This document shows, piece by piece, positions 48,301 to 61,600 of a stretch of DNA of 64,000 bases; the stretch's first letter is position 1; each line of letters starts with the position of its first letter. The position numbers and the translations under genes were made by a program. The notes below the pieces were generated by a model that was not told the origin of the DNA, did no database searches, and saw only the letters and a program-made list of their open reading frames with translations. This DNA is from Stromatinia cepivora (lineage: Eukaryota; Ascomycota; Leotiomycetes; Helotiales; Sclerotiniaceae): positions 2,976,001-3,040,000 of the forward strand of contig RCTD01000002.1 of NCBI GenBank assembly GCA_014898415.1, given 5' to 3'.

Positions 48301-50957
48301 AAATTATTCGATATATATATAATATCATCAAAGAAGAATTCAAAGATATTGAAATAACGAAAAAATTGGTATTATAAATGATAATGAAAATAATCAATGA
48401 TATTATTGACCCCGACAGAATTATATCTACCCTCCTAATATTCGGAGTATATTTGTGAATAAACGAATTCGATTTATTGGTATTTAGTGTTTAACAATGA
48501 TCCAATGTAATTAAGAAAGCAAATAACGAGATCAAAAAGCTTTAAACTAAAAGACAAATAGTAGATATATTGAATCAATATAATGATCCAAATATAACTC
48601 CAATCTACGAATTATTAATCAATTTAAAGATATAGATATAAAAAAAAGGAAACAACTGAATTGTTGAATAAATAGAATTATTTATATTATTATAAATCGA
48701 AAGCGAAACCTATATAATTCAATTACCAAACGGATTTACGATTTTTCGATTTATAAAAATGAAATCTTATATAATCAAAATAATGATATCAATAGAATTT
48801 ATTGTATCAATAGAATATATTACAATAGAATAAATCCTTTAGGAAATATTTTTGAAGGACCTCGAAACTATTACCCAGAAGAAATTTAAAACTGTTTTAA
48901 AAAACGCAATAAAAACGAATCCCGGTATCCTTTAAATAATTATTCTTTCAATGAGAATATCATATAATATAACAAATATAATATTAATCGAAATTATAGT
49001 AATATATTTTATTGAGGATATAATAATAATATTAGATATAATTATTTATTTTCAAAATAATAAGAAAGAAAACATTATTGAATCCTTCGATAAAAATCTA
49101 TTGATATCCGATATACTTTAAAACTTATTGATTTACAAAGAATCAAGAAAAAAGGAAATTAATAGTTTAATGGAAAACGATATATTCGAAATCGTACAAT
49201 AAACAGATATACTAGAAAGCATACGAATATTCAAATCAAGATTTATTAATGAAATCAAAAATGAAGATACTAAAAAGGCATTCCCAAAATCGAGGCTTGT
49301 AGTTCAGATATAAAATGATATAGAAAAGGGAACAGTATTAATATAATCATCTATAATTCAGCGAGTAAATCAATATTTGATATTAAGTATTATAATTATT
49401 CTATAATCAATTATATAAACAACTTTATATATTAAGGATATTACTCAAATTTATATATAAGCAATATCCAATTTGGTACGATTGTTCTATATTCTATTAC
49501 TTAAGGAAATAGAACTTATAAAGGGAATATTACTATGAATGATCAAACTATTATATGGTATATTAGAGATTGGAAATCATTGGTTCGATATTTACTATAA
49601 TTATCATCTCATTGTATTCCAAATGATCTAATCAACCTACGATCCCTGCTTAATATATATCAAGCAGGAAAACAAAGTATTCGGATTAATAGGATTTCAA
49701 ATGAATGATACAATCATCATAGTTAATAAAATATTCGTAGATAAAGAACAAAAAGAATTCGAAAATGCGAAGTTTCTTGTAAAGGATCAAGAAATTTTAT
49801 TATCCGAAAACCCTTTCAAATTCAATGGAACTATTATCATTTAAGTAAATAACAGTTCCATTTATATTAATTAGAAAAAGCAATATATGAATTTATAACT
49901 CATTAAAATATAATCAATCGATATTCATAATACAAAGGACAAAGTTCGAAAAAACACAACTTCAAAAAACTAATATATCGTTTAATATATAAAAGGAATT
50001 TATATTTCGATAATATATTAATTAAAAGTATCATTTACTTTTTCTTTTATTATCTAGATTATCAACCCTAAAGAGAAAGATGCAAAACTGATGAATAAAA
50101 TAATTCAATAATAAATGAATAATTCAATTAAAGGATTGAAATTCGTATTATTCGATCTCGATTTATTGAAATTAATAGTATTCATAGATATATCATTTGC
50201 TAATAATCGAAATCTGTCTTTGCAAATCGGATATATCATTGTATTAATGAATAAGAACAACAAAGCGAATCTAATTTATTGATTATTTATTAAATGTAAA
50301 AGAATCATTAGAAGTATATTAATATCGAAACTTTATAATATAACTTTGGGATTCGATATTAATATAGCACTCAAGAGTATTATCGGAAGTATATTATCAA
50401 AGCAGAAAATATCATTAATTATATATACAAATTCGAAATCGCTTTACGATTGTTTTACGAAATTAAGTTCAATATGAGAGAAAAGATTGATGATTGATTT
50501 AATGGTTTTGCAACAATTGTATAAACGAAGGGAGATAATAGAAATCAAATGAATTGATAAAGAATTTAATCCTGTTAATACAATAACAAAGGTAAAATTA
50601 TATTAGGCTTTTAGAGATTTTGTAGAGAGCAATATAATCAAAATTAAGGTTACAAAATGAATAAAAAGATTAAAATGTAATAGAAAGAAAATAGTATAAA
50701 TATAGAAACCGAAAAACGAATACAAAATAAAAGCTATTACAGATATATATTCAATCATTGGATATATAATCATTTCATATATAAATTGATTCAAACAAAA
50801 GAATAAAACAAAAACTAGGATTAAAAAGAGTATTTACTTATTGGGTATATATATTCCTGAAATATACGATATTTCGATTTTAAGAGAAATTGCTAGTATC
50901 GGAATATGAATCATATATATAGTAAATGTTAACTTTTGGTGCAGGAAGTAGTAGTAT
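45400..50957 (+). mobile_element. RIP-decayed Ty1/copia retrotransposon
   Basis: Broken plus-strand translation follows copia Pol. Around 49160-49320 there is the start of the RT region (ENDIFEIVQ, KSRLVVQI). At 50137-50640 the RNase H region reads nearly continuously (LKLIVFIDISFANNRNLSLQ, YTNSKSLYDCFTKLSS, KRLMIDLMVLQQLYKRREI). Upstream, 45.4-49 kb holds gag/integrase-like scraps. The left border is a guess. A purine-rich tract (GGTGCAGGAAGTAGTAG) followed by TGTTGATTA at 50958 looks like the polypurine tract and start of its 3' LTR. Confidence 0.6.
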
Positions 50958-53900
50958 TGTTGATTATATAGGTTGAACTAAGGATATATAATTCTAATAA
51001 AAGTAGATTTGAGGTTATCCCTAAATATAATCTGTATATTATTGTGATTATATGATCTCAATTCTAATCTTATAATGACTTCATTTCCAATACTCCTTTA
51101 TTGAGGATATCCTATTCGATCCTCCTAAATTACTAATCCTAATATTTTCTTGAACCTTTCGAAAGTAATCTTTGTATAAGGCTTCATCATTCCGTCGACA
51201 ACCATATCGCATATATTAATATAACTAATAGCGATTTTCTTCTTTTCTATCAAATCCCTAATGAAATGATAATTGATATTTATATATTTGAATTGTTCAT
51301 ACAAATATAGATTCTTGGTTAAAGCTAAAACGCCTTAATTATCATTAAATATTTAAATTATATTTTTGTTCTTTTTAATATAATTTGATTTAAATAGATC
51401 TTTGAATATTTGTACAATCCATTTTTTTTGTTTGATGAACATTACCATCACAATATATTCTGATTCTGTATTAAAGGTAGCCACAGACATTTGTTTCTTG
51501 CTAATCCACAATATAAAACCTTTATAGAATATTATAATTCCTTTTGAAACACTTTTCCGATTATATTTGTCATTAACCCAATCTGCATTTATATATATCT
51601 TTATTATATTATCAGGTATATTATATTCTTTGTAAATATCAGATTGTACTCTTTTTGGCCCGAATTATAATTTTTGTTTGATTATTGATCATAGATATCG
51701 CATCAGATTCTTCAAAATTATAATATAATGTTTTACTAATTTTGCTATAAATTATGAAAATCTTTTAATTGAGAATATTATATCTAATCGAATATATATT
51801 ATTGAATAAATTATACTTCCTATTTATTGTTAATATTTGTTTATATTTGTTAATTCATCGTTATCGGTTATTGGCCGGAAATGGGTATAATTCATTATTA
51901 GTAATTTCTTAATTTAATATTATCTATATATAATATTATATTTGATTAGTATAATATCGAGATATTCTTTTTGGTTTATAATTAATATATATGTTTTTTT
52001 ATTACAAATGATTTTAATATTTAGGATCTTATTAATCTCCCTTAGATTCTTAATATTAAAACAAATTGATAACTTTTTATCGAATTAAATGATTTGCAAT
52101 GATATATATAATACAATAACGATATTATCGATATATACTAATAATATTATATTATAATCTTTGAATATATACAAATATAGATCTACTAAACTTTGTACAA
52201 AATTTATATCTAAAAACTCTTTTTTTAATAGTAAATTCCAATCCCTTTCAGTTTATTTCAAATTATATAGACTTCATAAAACTCGTAATACATATCCCTT
52301 TTCGATTTTAATATTTTGAGATAATTTGAGATAGATTTCTTCCTTCAAGTATAATTCAGTAAAGGCATTTTTGATATCGAAATATAAATATTCTAAATTT
52401 TCCTTTATAATAATAATTAAGAATAATTTAAATATATCTAGCCTTATTATTGATATAAACATTTCGTTATAATCTTTTCCTAATATCTAACTAAATCTTC
52501 AAACTACTAATTTTGCCTTGAATCGTTTTATTTTATTATCCTTAATCTTAATTATAAATATCCATTTTGTCGAAACCAGATTATTTCCTTTAAGGAATAT
52601 ATATTCTTTCTAAGTATCATTTTGAATTAAAGATATAATTTCCTTTTAGATAATTTCCTTTCATTTTTCAGAATGTTCTTAATCCAATATTGTTTCTTTA
52701 TAAGTTTTTGGTATTTTGATTCTTAGAACTTCTTTGGCCAAATATATTCCATCTTTTATATTATTTATATCTATTAACGAAATCATAAAATCTAAAACGA
52801 TCTTATCTTTGATATAAAGATCTATTTTATAAATAATTGGGATTATAATTATAATATATTCTATACTTTCTTAAATTTTGATCTATATAGATATTACAAT
52901 CAATACTCTTATAATCTTACTTTCCTATTCTCTTTCAGGATCTTATTCTATATCTCTTTTCCGTTTTCGTATTAGATACCTTGGGGGTTTATTTTTAAGA
53001 TTTATTATATCCTTTTGTTTAATCTCAAATGATTATAGATTTATTTTGCTTTTTGATTCTACTGAAATAAACTTATCAGCAAAATTTAAAACAATCTTAA
53101 ATTTTGCTTCTGGTATAGATTCAGGGTTTGTAAAAGTTGATTTTTGGGTTAGAATCTTTGAAATAATGGATTCGATATCTGAAGTATCCTTAAAAAAAGA
53201 TTCTTGATTTGTTTTTTGGATATTGCTATCTTTATCTTTATTATATATTAATATTGATATATCTAATTTATTTGATTTCAATTCAACAATTAGGATACTT
53301 AATATAATTATTGAATTCGATATAATATCTATTGAAAAGAATACTTGGAATAAAGATGATATAGATATCGCATTTGATATTAAAGATAAAGAAAGTGTTT
53401 TGTTTATTGTCGGTTTATTACGAAATCTTCAATCTGGCTTTACATTCTTTATTCCTTGTAAATCTGATTCACAATTTCTTAATTTAAAATCCAAATCTCC
53501 TTTTTGATAAAATTCATCTATAATTATTCTATTTGATCGAAATATATAGCCTAACTTTGAAGAATACATTTTGATATATTTATTCATAACTTTTGAATAT
53601 CCTAAAAATATATCGATTCTCGAAATATTCTGTAACTTATTGTATCTTTGCTCTTTCGGAATAATCTTGGGATTAATATAAATATAATATTTGTTCCCCC
53701 AAACTTTATATATCTTTATATTTAATATTATATTTATAAAAGCTTTTATAAAAAATCAATCTATTCTGTTTATATCAAAACCAATATTAATACAATTCCT
53801 GATATAAATATTATACTTTATAATTTCGTCCTAAAACTTTAATAATAATTCAGCTTCTTTTAATATTACTTTTATATTTATTTCTATAATCCTTATATTC

Positions 53901-55060
53901 TGTTTTGTAGATCCATTTTAATATAAAAAAGCAATTGTTGTAATTTCGGATTATATACCTAATAATCATTCACAAATAATTTGTAGGAGTTCCGATATAT
54001 TATCAATCCTGGCTGCAATGATCTTTTCTTTAGTAATTAATTCCATTTCCTTTTTCCAAGTTTTCAATATTTGAATTGCATTGTTTTTTTATTTAAATGA
54101 TATGATTCAATTTATTCTTGTATAATTATCGATAATCAATATAAAATAACAATTCCTTCGAATCGATTTTAGAAATAATCCTACAATATCGAAATATATA
54201 AATTCGAATCTCTTTGATTTATATCAATTCAATTGCTTCGGAATATGATTGGTCATTTTGATGAGTATATACACTTTGTAAATATCTAATTCAATTGAGA
54301 TCTTTATTGACTTAATTATATTGGATATCTTATATAGATTCTTGATTTTATCTAAATCTAAATAATTGAATCTTCGATATTATAATAAATATCTCTCTTT
54401 TTTCTTAAATATTAATTCGTTATTAATACCTTTAATACCATCGATTATCTCTAAAGAAAAGCCTTTTTCTTAATCATTTTGATATATACTCAAACAAAAA
54501 ATTGTATCCTTATATTCTTTGATCATATATGAAACTATATATATTCCATTTTGTATTTTAATATAGATAACTTTCTTATTATCCTTCTTGAAATATATAT
54601 AATGAGAATTGAATTCCCTTTGCAATCCTATTTCGCAGATCCTTTTTTCTAATAATAAGTTTATTCCTAATCCTGGTATATATAATATATTTGAAAATAG
54701 TATTTTAGAATCATCTTTGTATATCATATTTATTAAATTTTAATGGTAATAATATATTATTTCTTTATTAATCTTTATCCTTCATTTGATAATAGGGTTT
54801 ATTGATCTAAATAATAAAGATTGATCAGATATATATAAAAAAACACCTATATCGACATACCATTTACTAAAGGAAACTTTATTAATAATCTCCTTTATTA
54901 AATTGCAATCTTTCTTTATTATATCTTCAATATCGGAATTTGATTCAAAAATATTATTAATAGAATATACTTAATCTTTTTTGTTGAAATGGATTTTTTT
55001 CGGATTTAATGATCCTTTTTTTTGGTAATAAAAATAACTACAAAGGAGTTTACTGGTTTG

Positions 55061-55210
55061 TGTCACGGGGTGCACGTGATCGCGTCCGATCGGGCTAGTA
55101 CAATACTAAGCTTCGAGCTGATCATATATATAGCTTTGTAACACACTCTCTTTAGCTCTATAACTTTTAATTCTAAAATTGATCTCTAAACACTTGTTGG
55201 ATTCGTTACA
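55061..55210 (+). repeat. 5' LTR of nested element, 150 bp
   Basis: Starts TGTCACGGGG and ends TTCGTTACA. Better preserved than its partner at the outer end (GTGCACGTGATCGCG is retained). Confidence 0.8.
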
Positions 55211-56586
55211 TTATTAAAAGTTCTTTCAAATAAGAAATAGAATAACATCTACACATACTCATACACACTCCACTTATTCCTATCTAAACACATTGCTTCT
55301 ACTCTTTCACTTGCACATAAATCTTCTTGATATTATTCGAAAATGTTGTCTTTTTTCTTACCCTTAATTTCTAAATTATAAATTATGATTCAATAAACCT
55401 TACGATTACAAAACTTCGTAGTAAAGTAACTTATCAGCAAAATGAAATCTCGTTTCTACACTCCCTGATTCTCGAATACACTCCTACTACTCATACTTCT
55501 TCTCATCCAAAACCCTCTCTCCCTGATCCTGAAAAGTTTAATAGTAGCTTTCAAAAATTCAATACCTAACTTCCTTCAATTCAAACGAAATTATAAATAG
55601 ATAACACTATAATCAACAATTCTACAACTTAATTTTACTATATTTATCTCAATCTTGAATCTTATATACAAATTATAATACTACTTCAACTTTCTTCTCT
55701 TAATTAAAACATTCCCTTAGATCATACAACAATCTTAAATCAATTCATACATGTTTACAACAATCCGAATAAAGTTCAAGAAGTCGAAAACAAATTATTC
55801 ATTTTCAAACAAGAAACCGATTCTTTATATACCTATATTGCAAAATTCGAAAAGACTTTTTACAAAACCAAAAATCAAAATTAATCCGATTCGAATAAAA
55901 TCTCAACCTTTCACAATGGATTCAATATTACTCTTAGAAATCATCTTTCTCAACAATTTTCTCTTCCTCACTTTTATCCCGATTTTATTCAAATCATACA
56001 ACAACTAACTACTCATACAACAAATAGATTCCCTACATTATCCCACTTTAGTAAACCTAAAACCCTATATATATTACAGAATCCATTCTATTCTCGAAAC
56101 TACAATTCAATGAACATTAACAACCTTAATATCATTAATACCTTTAACCCTTTTGATACCCAATCAAACAAATCCAATCATACCTTAATTCTACTCCACA
56201 TACAAACACCCAAATTTTCCCCTTCTAAAAGAACTCTTTTACACAAATAAAATAAATATATACAATATAAAAGTATCTCCCATTGAATACAAACCTATCC
56301 ATTAAATCCACATCAAGGAATCCGAGATCGATAAAAGCCTATTCCAACTATTACACTAACTACTAAACCCGAAAACAATGATAATAAAGATCTAAAAAAG
56401 ATAATCAATAACCAATATTTTAAAGATCATTTAGAGGAAATATATAATACAATAAATACATATTCATTAATTATAATGCAATCCACACATCAAGCATTTT
56501 TATTAAAAGAAAATTAATAATTATTTTATACTTAAATCATTCATTTTAAATAAATTCGAAACGAACTCTTCAGAAGAAGAAAATAA

Positions 56587-56736
56587 TATCACAAAATACA
56601 TATAATCGCATCCGATCAGACTAATACAATACTAAACTTCAAATCGATCATATATATAGCTTCATAGCACACTCTCTTTAGCTCTGTAGCTTTTAATTCT
56701 AAGGTTGATCTCTAAATGCTCGTTGGGTTCGTCACA
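56587..56736 (+). repeat. 3' LTR of nested element, 150 bp
   Basis: Aligns over its full length to 55061-55210 without net indel. The outer edge has mutated from TGTCAC to TATCAC. It ends TTCGTCACA and is followed by the GTTTG duplication. Confidence 0.8.
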
Positions 56737-57300
56737 GTTTGTACTAAATATAAACAGTCTCGTATATAATAATCTTTTTTTTGATATAAATTGCAAGTAT
56801 TATTTGGGATCTCGAAATTTGATTCTTGATATTGAGAAATATACCTAAATCCTTTCATAATTTGCGCTTGCTTTGATTCATTTTTAAGACGAAGTTTCTT
56901 AGCTTACAAATACTTGATCTTATTGTTGATATTAAGGTTGGTTTGGATATCCAATATATTCATTATTTTTTGATAATCGATTAAAAGATTATATATTAAA
57001 ATTAAAAACAAAATAATATCTTGATATACTGATCGATAGCTTTTGTTTATAATCCCTAATTTCCTTTTATACTCTTTCAATTTATCCCAAACTTCGATAA
57101 TAATTATATCGAGATGAGTATTGAATTGAAATTTGAAGTTTTGGATCATTATTATATATATATATACAAGATTATATACATCAATAATTTTTACATTTTT
57201 CAAATATTGAGATTCAATCCACCACAATTTTGTTGGATCTGAAAATGAAATATCAAAACCAATTCTATATAATCGCAATGAACCCATTGTAATCAATAAA

Positions 57301-57850
57301 ATATCAAATTACGAGGAGTCCAAATTAAAATGGAAACCTATCTTAAGAAACAAAATATAGATTTCGATTCGATCAATAATGTTTAGAAGTATCGATATAT
57401 TCAAAATCGATAGAATATATTGGAACAAAGATACCTAATATTACACTACTCTTATATCAAAAGAGTTGATTATATGTGAGATCCAGATTAGTATTTGCTT
57501 TTTCATCTTTTTTCCTATTTATCCTACAATCACCAAAAACTTTATTCGGAATAGATCAAATGAATAATCCCAATTGCAAATTATATTGATAAATTCAATA
57601 ATGGATATATCAAATAAAGTTATAATACAACTTTTTTCCTTTAACTCATCAATTCATTTCAGATTATGAAACAATTGCTTCCATGGAATTATATATTTGG
57701 CAACCTCAAGACAAATTAATCGAATACCTGTTGATATGACGAGGACGACAATATATGTTGGCATGATAATGCATTTAGAGGGATCTCTGGGTATTACGTA
57801 TCGATCTATCGGCTTTGCTGATAAATTATAATATTATGTATTGCAAGACA
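57301..57850. other. AT-rich flank, unassigned
   Basis: Probably the 5' part (leader or LTR) of the minus-strand copia ruin. No boundary could be placed. Confidence 0.3.
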
Positions 57851-57894
57851 TATATACCTTAATATATACCTTAATATATACCTTAATATATACC
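57851..57894. repeat. 12-bp tandem repeat, 3.7 copies
   Basis: TATATACCTTAA is repeated almost perfectly. It marks the right edge of the AT-rich block. Confidence 0.8.
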
Positions 57895-58201
57895 ATTGTC
57901 GATATACGGAATCATTGGAATTCGACAAATTATTTCCGAAATAGGCTATTTGAAGTAACATTAGCCAATTCTATTGAAATCTATCGAATTCCAATTCATT
58001 TTTGCATTTTTCAGGTACACTTGCTCCATCATATTGACAAAATAGCCGTCCTCCCGATTCTCCCAGAACCAATACCCTACCCACCTAGCCCTGGTCCGGT
58101 CGACGCCCACCCATCTAAATCTTCTCTTCAAATTTTTCTCTTCACATTTTTGTAAACTGGTGATATGTCTCAAAGCTAATCCTTCCAAACCATTCAATAT
58201 A

Positions 58202-58294
58202 GGCCGGATGGTGTAGTTGGTTATCACGCTTCCTTAACAATTAACAGTTGTTTTAATACGGACAAGGTCCTGGGATCGTGCCCCAGTCTGGTCA
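58202..58294 (+). tRNA. tRNA-Val(AAC)-like gene with intron, possibly a pseudogene
   Basis: The acceptor stem GGCCGGA pairs with TCTGGTC (two G-U pairs), followed by discriminator A. TGGTGTAGTTGG fits the A box and D arm. The T stem CTGGG/CCCAG is perfect, with loop ATCGTGC. The anticodon loop reads TT-AAC-A. About 20 extra bases after the anticodon fit a tRNA intron. A T6 run at 58310-58315 would terminate Pol III. Against it: two mismatches in the anticodon stem and a non-standard T loop (expected TTCGANC). Confidence 0.4.
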
Positions 58295-58756
58295 CTAGTC
58301 TTTCTATTATTTTTTATCTCTCGAGATCTCTCTTTCTTTCTGTCAGCAATTCCAACTGCTCTTTCGCCATTGCACCCATTTGTATCTTTTGGAGGTTTTA
58401 TGGATGTTTCGGAAATGAATAATTTGGGAAGGGGAAGAGAACTCGCAGAGAAAGAAAAGGGGATCAGGTAATGGAGATGCAAAGAAAGAAAGGTAAAGGG
58501 TCGCACACCACGGAACTGTGGACAACTCCACAGGCTACTTGAAGTACACAACAATGCTTTTGTCACTGTGCGACATCCCGCACAAATTGATACGGATGCT
58601 AGCAGCTGCACCTATGACTTTGAGATTGTTGAATTTTATTGAAGATGAAAGGATATTCATGCTTCAGGGGAAAGAGCAAGAAGGGGGTAGGAGATGCGTT
58701 CATATATCGAATAAAAAAATTAGAAACAGTAATCATAATGAAGAGCTCTCACTGGC

Positions 58757-60973
58757 TCATATAATAGTAACCAAAGTTGTTTCGATGACCGATTCAAAAG
58801 GATCTGTCCAGCCGCGCAACTTAGTAAGTCCAATACGTCTGAACTTACTGTGGGCGCCAATGGAACCGCTTTCCCCTTGAACTCGCTGCAATATAAATGC
58901 TGGCCCCTTGTCATTATATTTATGTTTCGGGCGCGATATCTGTAAGCCGTATGTTTCTCCATGGGCGTATTCCGGTTGCCAACCATCAACGTCCAGATCT
59001 GCTTCGTCATAATCCATTACCGAAGAATCATCCGAAAATATTTCTTCTGAACCTGATATTCGAAGATGATCTTTGGTGTAGAAGGATCGGACATCATTAG
59101 CTGGCGTCAGCTTTCCACGGACTTTCATTGTGCCAGACGATATTTCTCCAAATAGATTAGCACCTTCTACCGTACAGCTGATATCCTCGATTGCGAAAAG
59201 TGGGCCAGTTTCTTCATCCACTCCGTGAGAGAAGTCTGAGAAGCTGAGCCATTGCACGAGTGCCGGATTATTATCATCACACTCAAATACAACTGATGCC
59301 CCTGACCATGTTGGTGCCACAAATTTCTCTGGCCTTTTAAGCTGGTAGGGGACGGGTTCTCCACATGCGGTTTGAAGTCCAAAGAAATCCTCGTGAAGAA
59401 AAATAGTTGTCTCTCTTACAACTACTCCACATGCCAGCGAAATACTGAGGATTCTTCAGGGTGATAAATTGCTGGGTTGATAATGACTTCCACACTCGAT
59501 TCAAAGACTCGAAAGTACAGCTAGCGATTCCAGAAATAGCGGGAAGTCTATCGCTCTCATTCGTCAATCGAAGAGTTTTATAACCCAAAACGTGGCGATA
59601 CCATCCTTTAAGGATTTCCCTTTCTATAGAAAAAAGGGCTTCGATACTTTGATCTTGTAGCTGGTCAATCTTCGAGTCAATTGTGGCAGGCGTTCCCTCT
59701 GGCTTATATTTCGTATGGTATACATTGACTCTTTCGCTTAGATCATCCTGAATCATATTACATTCGCACCAACTCTCCTCGTTACATTCCCAGATCATCT
59801 CAGTTGCATAAAAGCTCACGGTTCTTGGGGATAAAGCGCGTTCCTAGTACACCCAACCTCGTGTGTCGAGCAGTGCTGGGCTCCATGAGACTTTACCGCT
59901 GGAAAAGTTCCAGCAGCGAAAATACCCGTCATGTGTCGTTGATAAGCTTGGTCGCATGAACAGAGACCTGCCATATAATTCGTGTGCGGACCCGAATTCG
60001 TTAAGAACTTTCATCTCTTGCGAAGGTTGTGTCATTCCTTGCCTGTTCCTGTGAGGAACTTCCGAATGTAGAGGTGTATATCGTAGATTGAACAGCCCTG
60101 TCTGACTGTCCCGGCCATGGGCAGCGGCGATATTCAAAAGCGACCCAGCATATATATCGGCCATTAGTGCTGACTGATGTTCCCAATCAGAAACATCATT
60201 TTGTATAATACATAATGAATCTATCCATATGTAGCGCATACTCAGTCCATTAGTGAGTAGTATAGCATCCTTAAATGTTTGAGGCAGCGTCGAGAAATCA
60301 ATACCATTGATGTGTTTCTTATAGTTGGTTGACCTCGTTTGGATAAACTGAGCTCCGCCCCAACAGTGGCTTAACGCCACGTATTCAATTGGACGAATTT
60401 ACTTCCTTCCGATTCTACCAAAACGATTTGATTCTCCGTGATAAATTTAGTTATATCAAGTAGACGGCGTGGCATTGGTATTTCTGATGACCTTTCGCAT
60501 TCTCCTCCGTGAGTTCCACGGCATTCCAATAACCATGGCTTAATGATAGCTAGAGCACTATCCAAGTCAAGCTTTGCAATGATATGGCGTGAAGTGAAGA
60601 ACGGCTCCAGTTTTTGGATAGGAATCTCGATTGGCCAGCTTTCAAACATACTGCAATGCAATGAGTTATAAGGTAGTATGTACATCTCCAATGTATAATT
60701 GTCATCCTCATAACACGGGTGAGCACATGAAGTACAAACACGTCTGTCATGAGAACGGAAACTTGCCTTGACCATACATTCTGTGTGTCCATGTTGGCTA
60801 AGGTACTGGAGCACACAATCTCGAACGATTTCGCAGCGTCTACATAAATTTGGGCTGTTGGGCTCGATTATCAAAGAAATATTCAATTGCCCTTCATTGT
60901 GATTATCATAATTAGCGTCGTATTTAGACCCCATTAACTCTCCGGTACTAACTCTGCATGCGTTGCAGAACAT
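58757..60973 (-). pseudogene. HET-domain (heterokaryon incompatibility) gene, inactivated
   Basis: The N-terminal part starts at the ATG at 60973 (MFCNACR) and has a Cys-rich leader and the segment LLDITKFITENQIVLVESEG. Just before the conserved VALSHCWGG motif (60380) the frame shifts. The HET core follows (YIWIDSLCIIQND, DWEHQSALMADIYAGS). At 59844-59846 a TAG replaces the Gln of the W-V-Y-Q-E-R-A-LS signature, consistent with CAG-to-TAG. A second frameshift near 59410-59430 precedes the APTWSGAS motif. The tail ends at 58757. Three lesions in a conserved gene mean no full-length product. Intact HET proteins trigger non-self cell death after hyphal fusion. Confidence 0.75.
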
Positions 60974-61600
60974 TTTGTAACCGTCGAAACGTAGGTTTTG
61001 CTAAAATCTCGTGGCGCTGAAATAGTTTTTGAAGTGTGTGCCGAGACTTGAAAAGGAGTGTGTGGAGACGTAGGTAATTAAAATTGATTGTGCAGACGTA
61101 AAAGATAATAAGATAGAAAAATCTTAGCTTCTGTGTAACCAAGACAGTGCAATGCTGACCGCGTCTTGTTCTTGAACACTCGCAACAATCCACGTCGGAG
61201 GCCTTGGGCATAGCCGCGGCATGGCTACAGCATGGAAATATATCCGCCGACTCTTGAGCATTTTGTAGTTTGTTTTCCTTATTCGAGATTATTTCAATGA
61301 TTCGATAGAAATATAAAAGCTCTTCTAGTTTGTTGATTATAATGTTATTTCAGGTTCTTTTTACAGTAGAAATCAAGTCAAATTTATAATTCTACTTAAC
61401 CCTGCCTGATTCGTAGATAGTAGAAGTGGAGTTGTTGAGATTTTGCACAGGCATCATGGGATATCATATTTCAATCATATTTCATTGAGGTGCCGACATA
61501 TATGAAAGCATCAAGCGCTTCTTGAAAGATTCGCTGAGTCCATTCCTTCCCCAAGTTTTTAACTTCCAATTCCCAGGTCTTCATCTGCCTTTTTTGTTGA
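60974..61600. other. Intergenic
   Basis: Upstream flank of the HET pseudogene and downstream flank of the carboxypeptidase gene. No further gene seen. Confidence 0.4.

Larger units (their letters stand above)
55061..56736 (+). mobile_element. Nested gag-only (non-autonomous) LTR retrotransposon, 1676 bp
   Basis: LTRs of exactly 150 bp lie at 55061-55210 and 56587-56736, with the 5-bp target duplication GTTTG on both sides (55056-55060 and 56737-56741). The 1376-bp interior carries only a degraded Ty3/gypsy-type capsid sequence (FKQETDSLYTYIAKFE at about 55805, LRNHLSQQFSLPHFYPDF at about 55935) and no protease, RT or integrase. It must have been moved by another element's enzymes. LTR differences are mainly transitions, so it was hit by RIP after insertion. 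Confidence 0.8.
50958..57300 (-). mobile_element. Second RIP-decayed Ty1/copia element, opposite strand
   Basis: Read on the minus strand, 56904-57296 resembles a copia capsid domain, 54470-54727 reads as the protease/GAG-pre-integrase border, 52274-52462 is a clear RVT_2 piece (RLDIFKLFLIIIIKENLEYL, FDIKNAFTELYLKEEIYLKL) and about 51130-51250 holds the Pol C-terminus (ICDMVVDGMMKPYTK). It is interrupted by stops and by the nested LTR element at 55061-56736. It lies tail-to-tail with the plus-strand copia ruin. The LTR at 50958 onward may belong to either. Confidence 0.65.

Noticed and set aside
57961..58227. Minus-strand 88-codon frame with an Arg/Trp-rich middle (RFRWVGVDRTRARW)
   Set aside because: It overlaps the start of the tRNA-like sequence and the opposite strand is open too; no motif or splice partner supports it.
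58518..58880. Plus-strand 120-codon frame
   Set aside because: It partly overlaps the HET tail on the other strand and has no domain or splice context.
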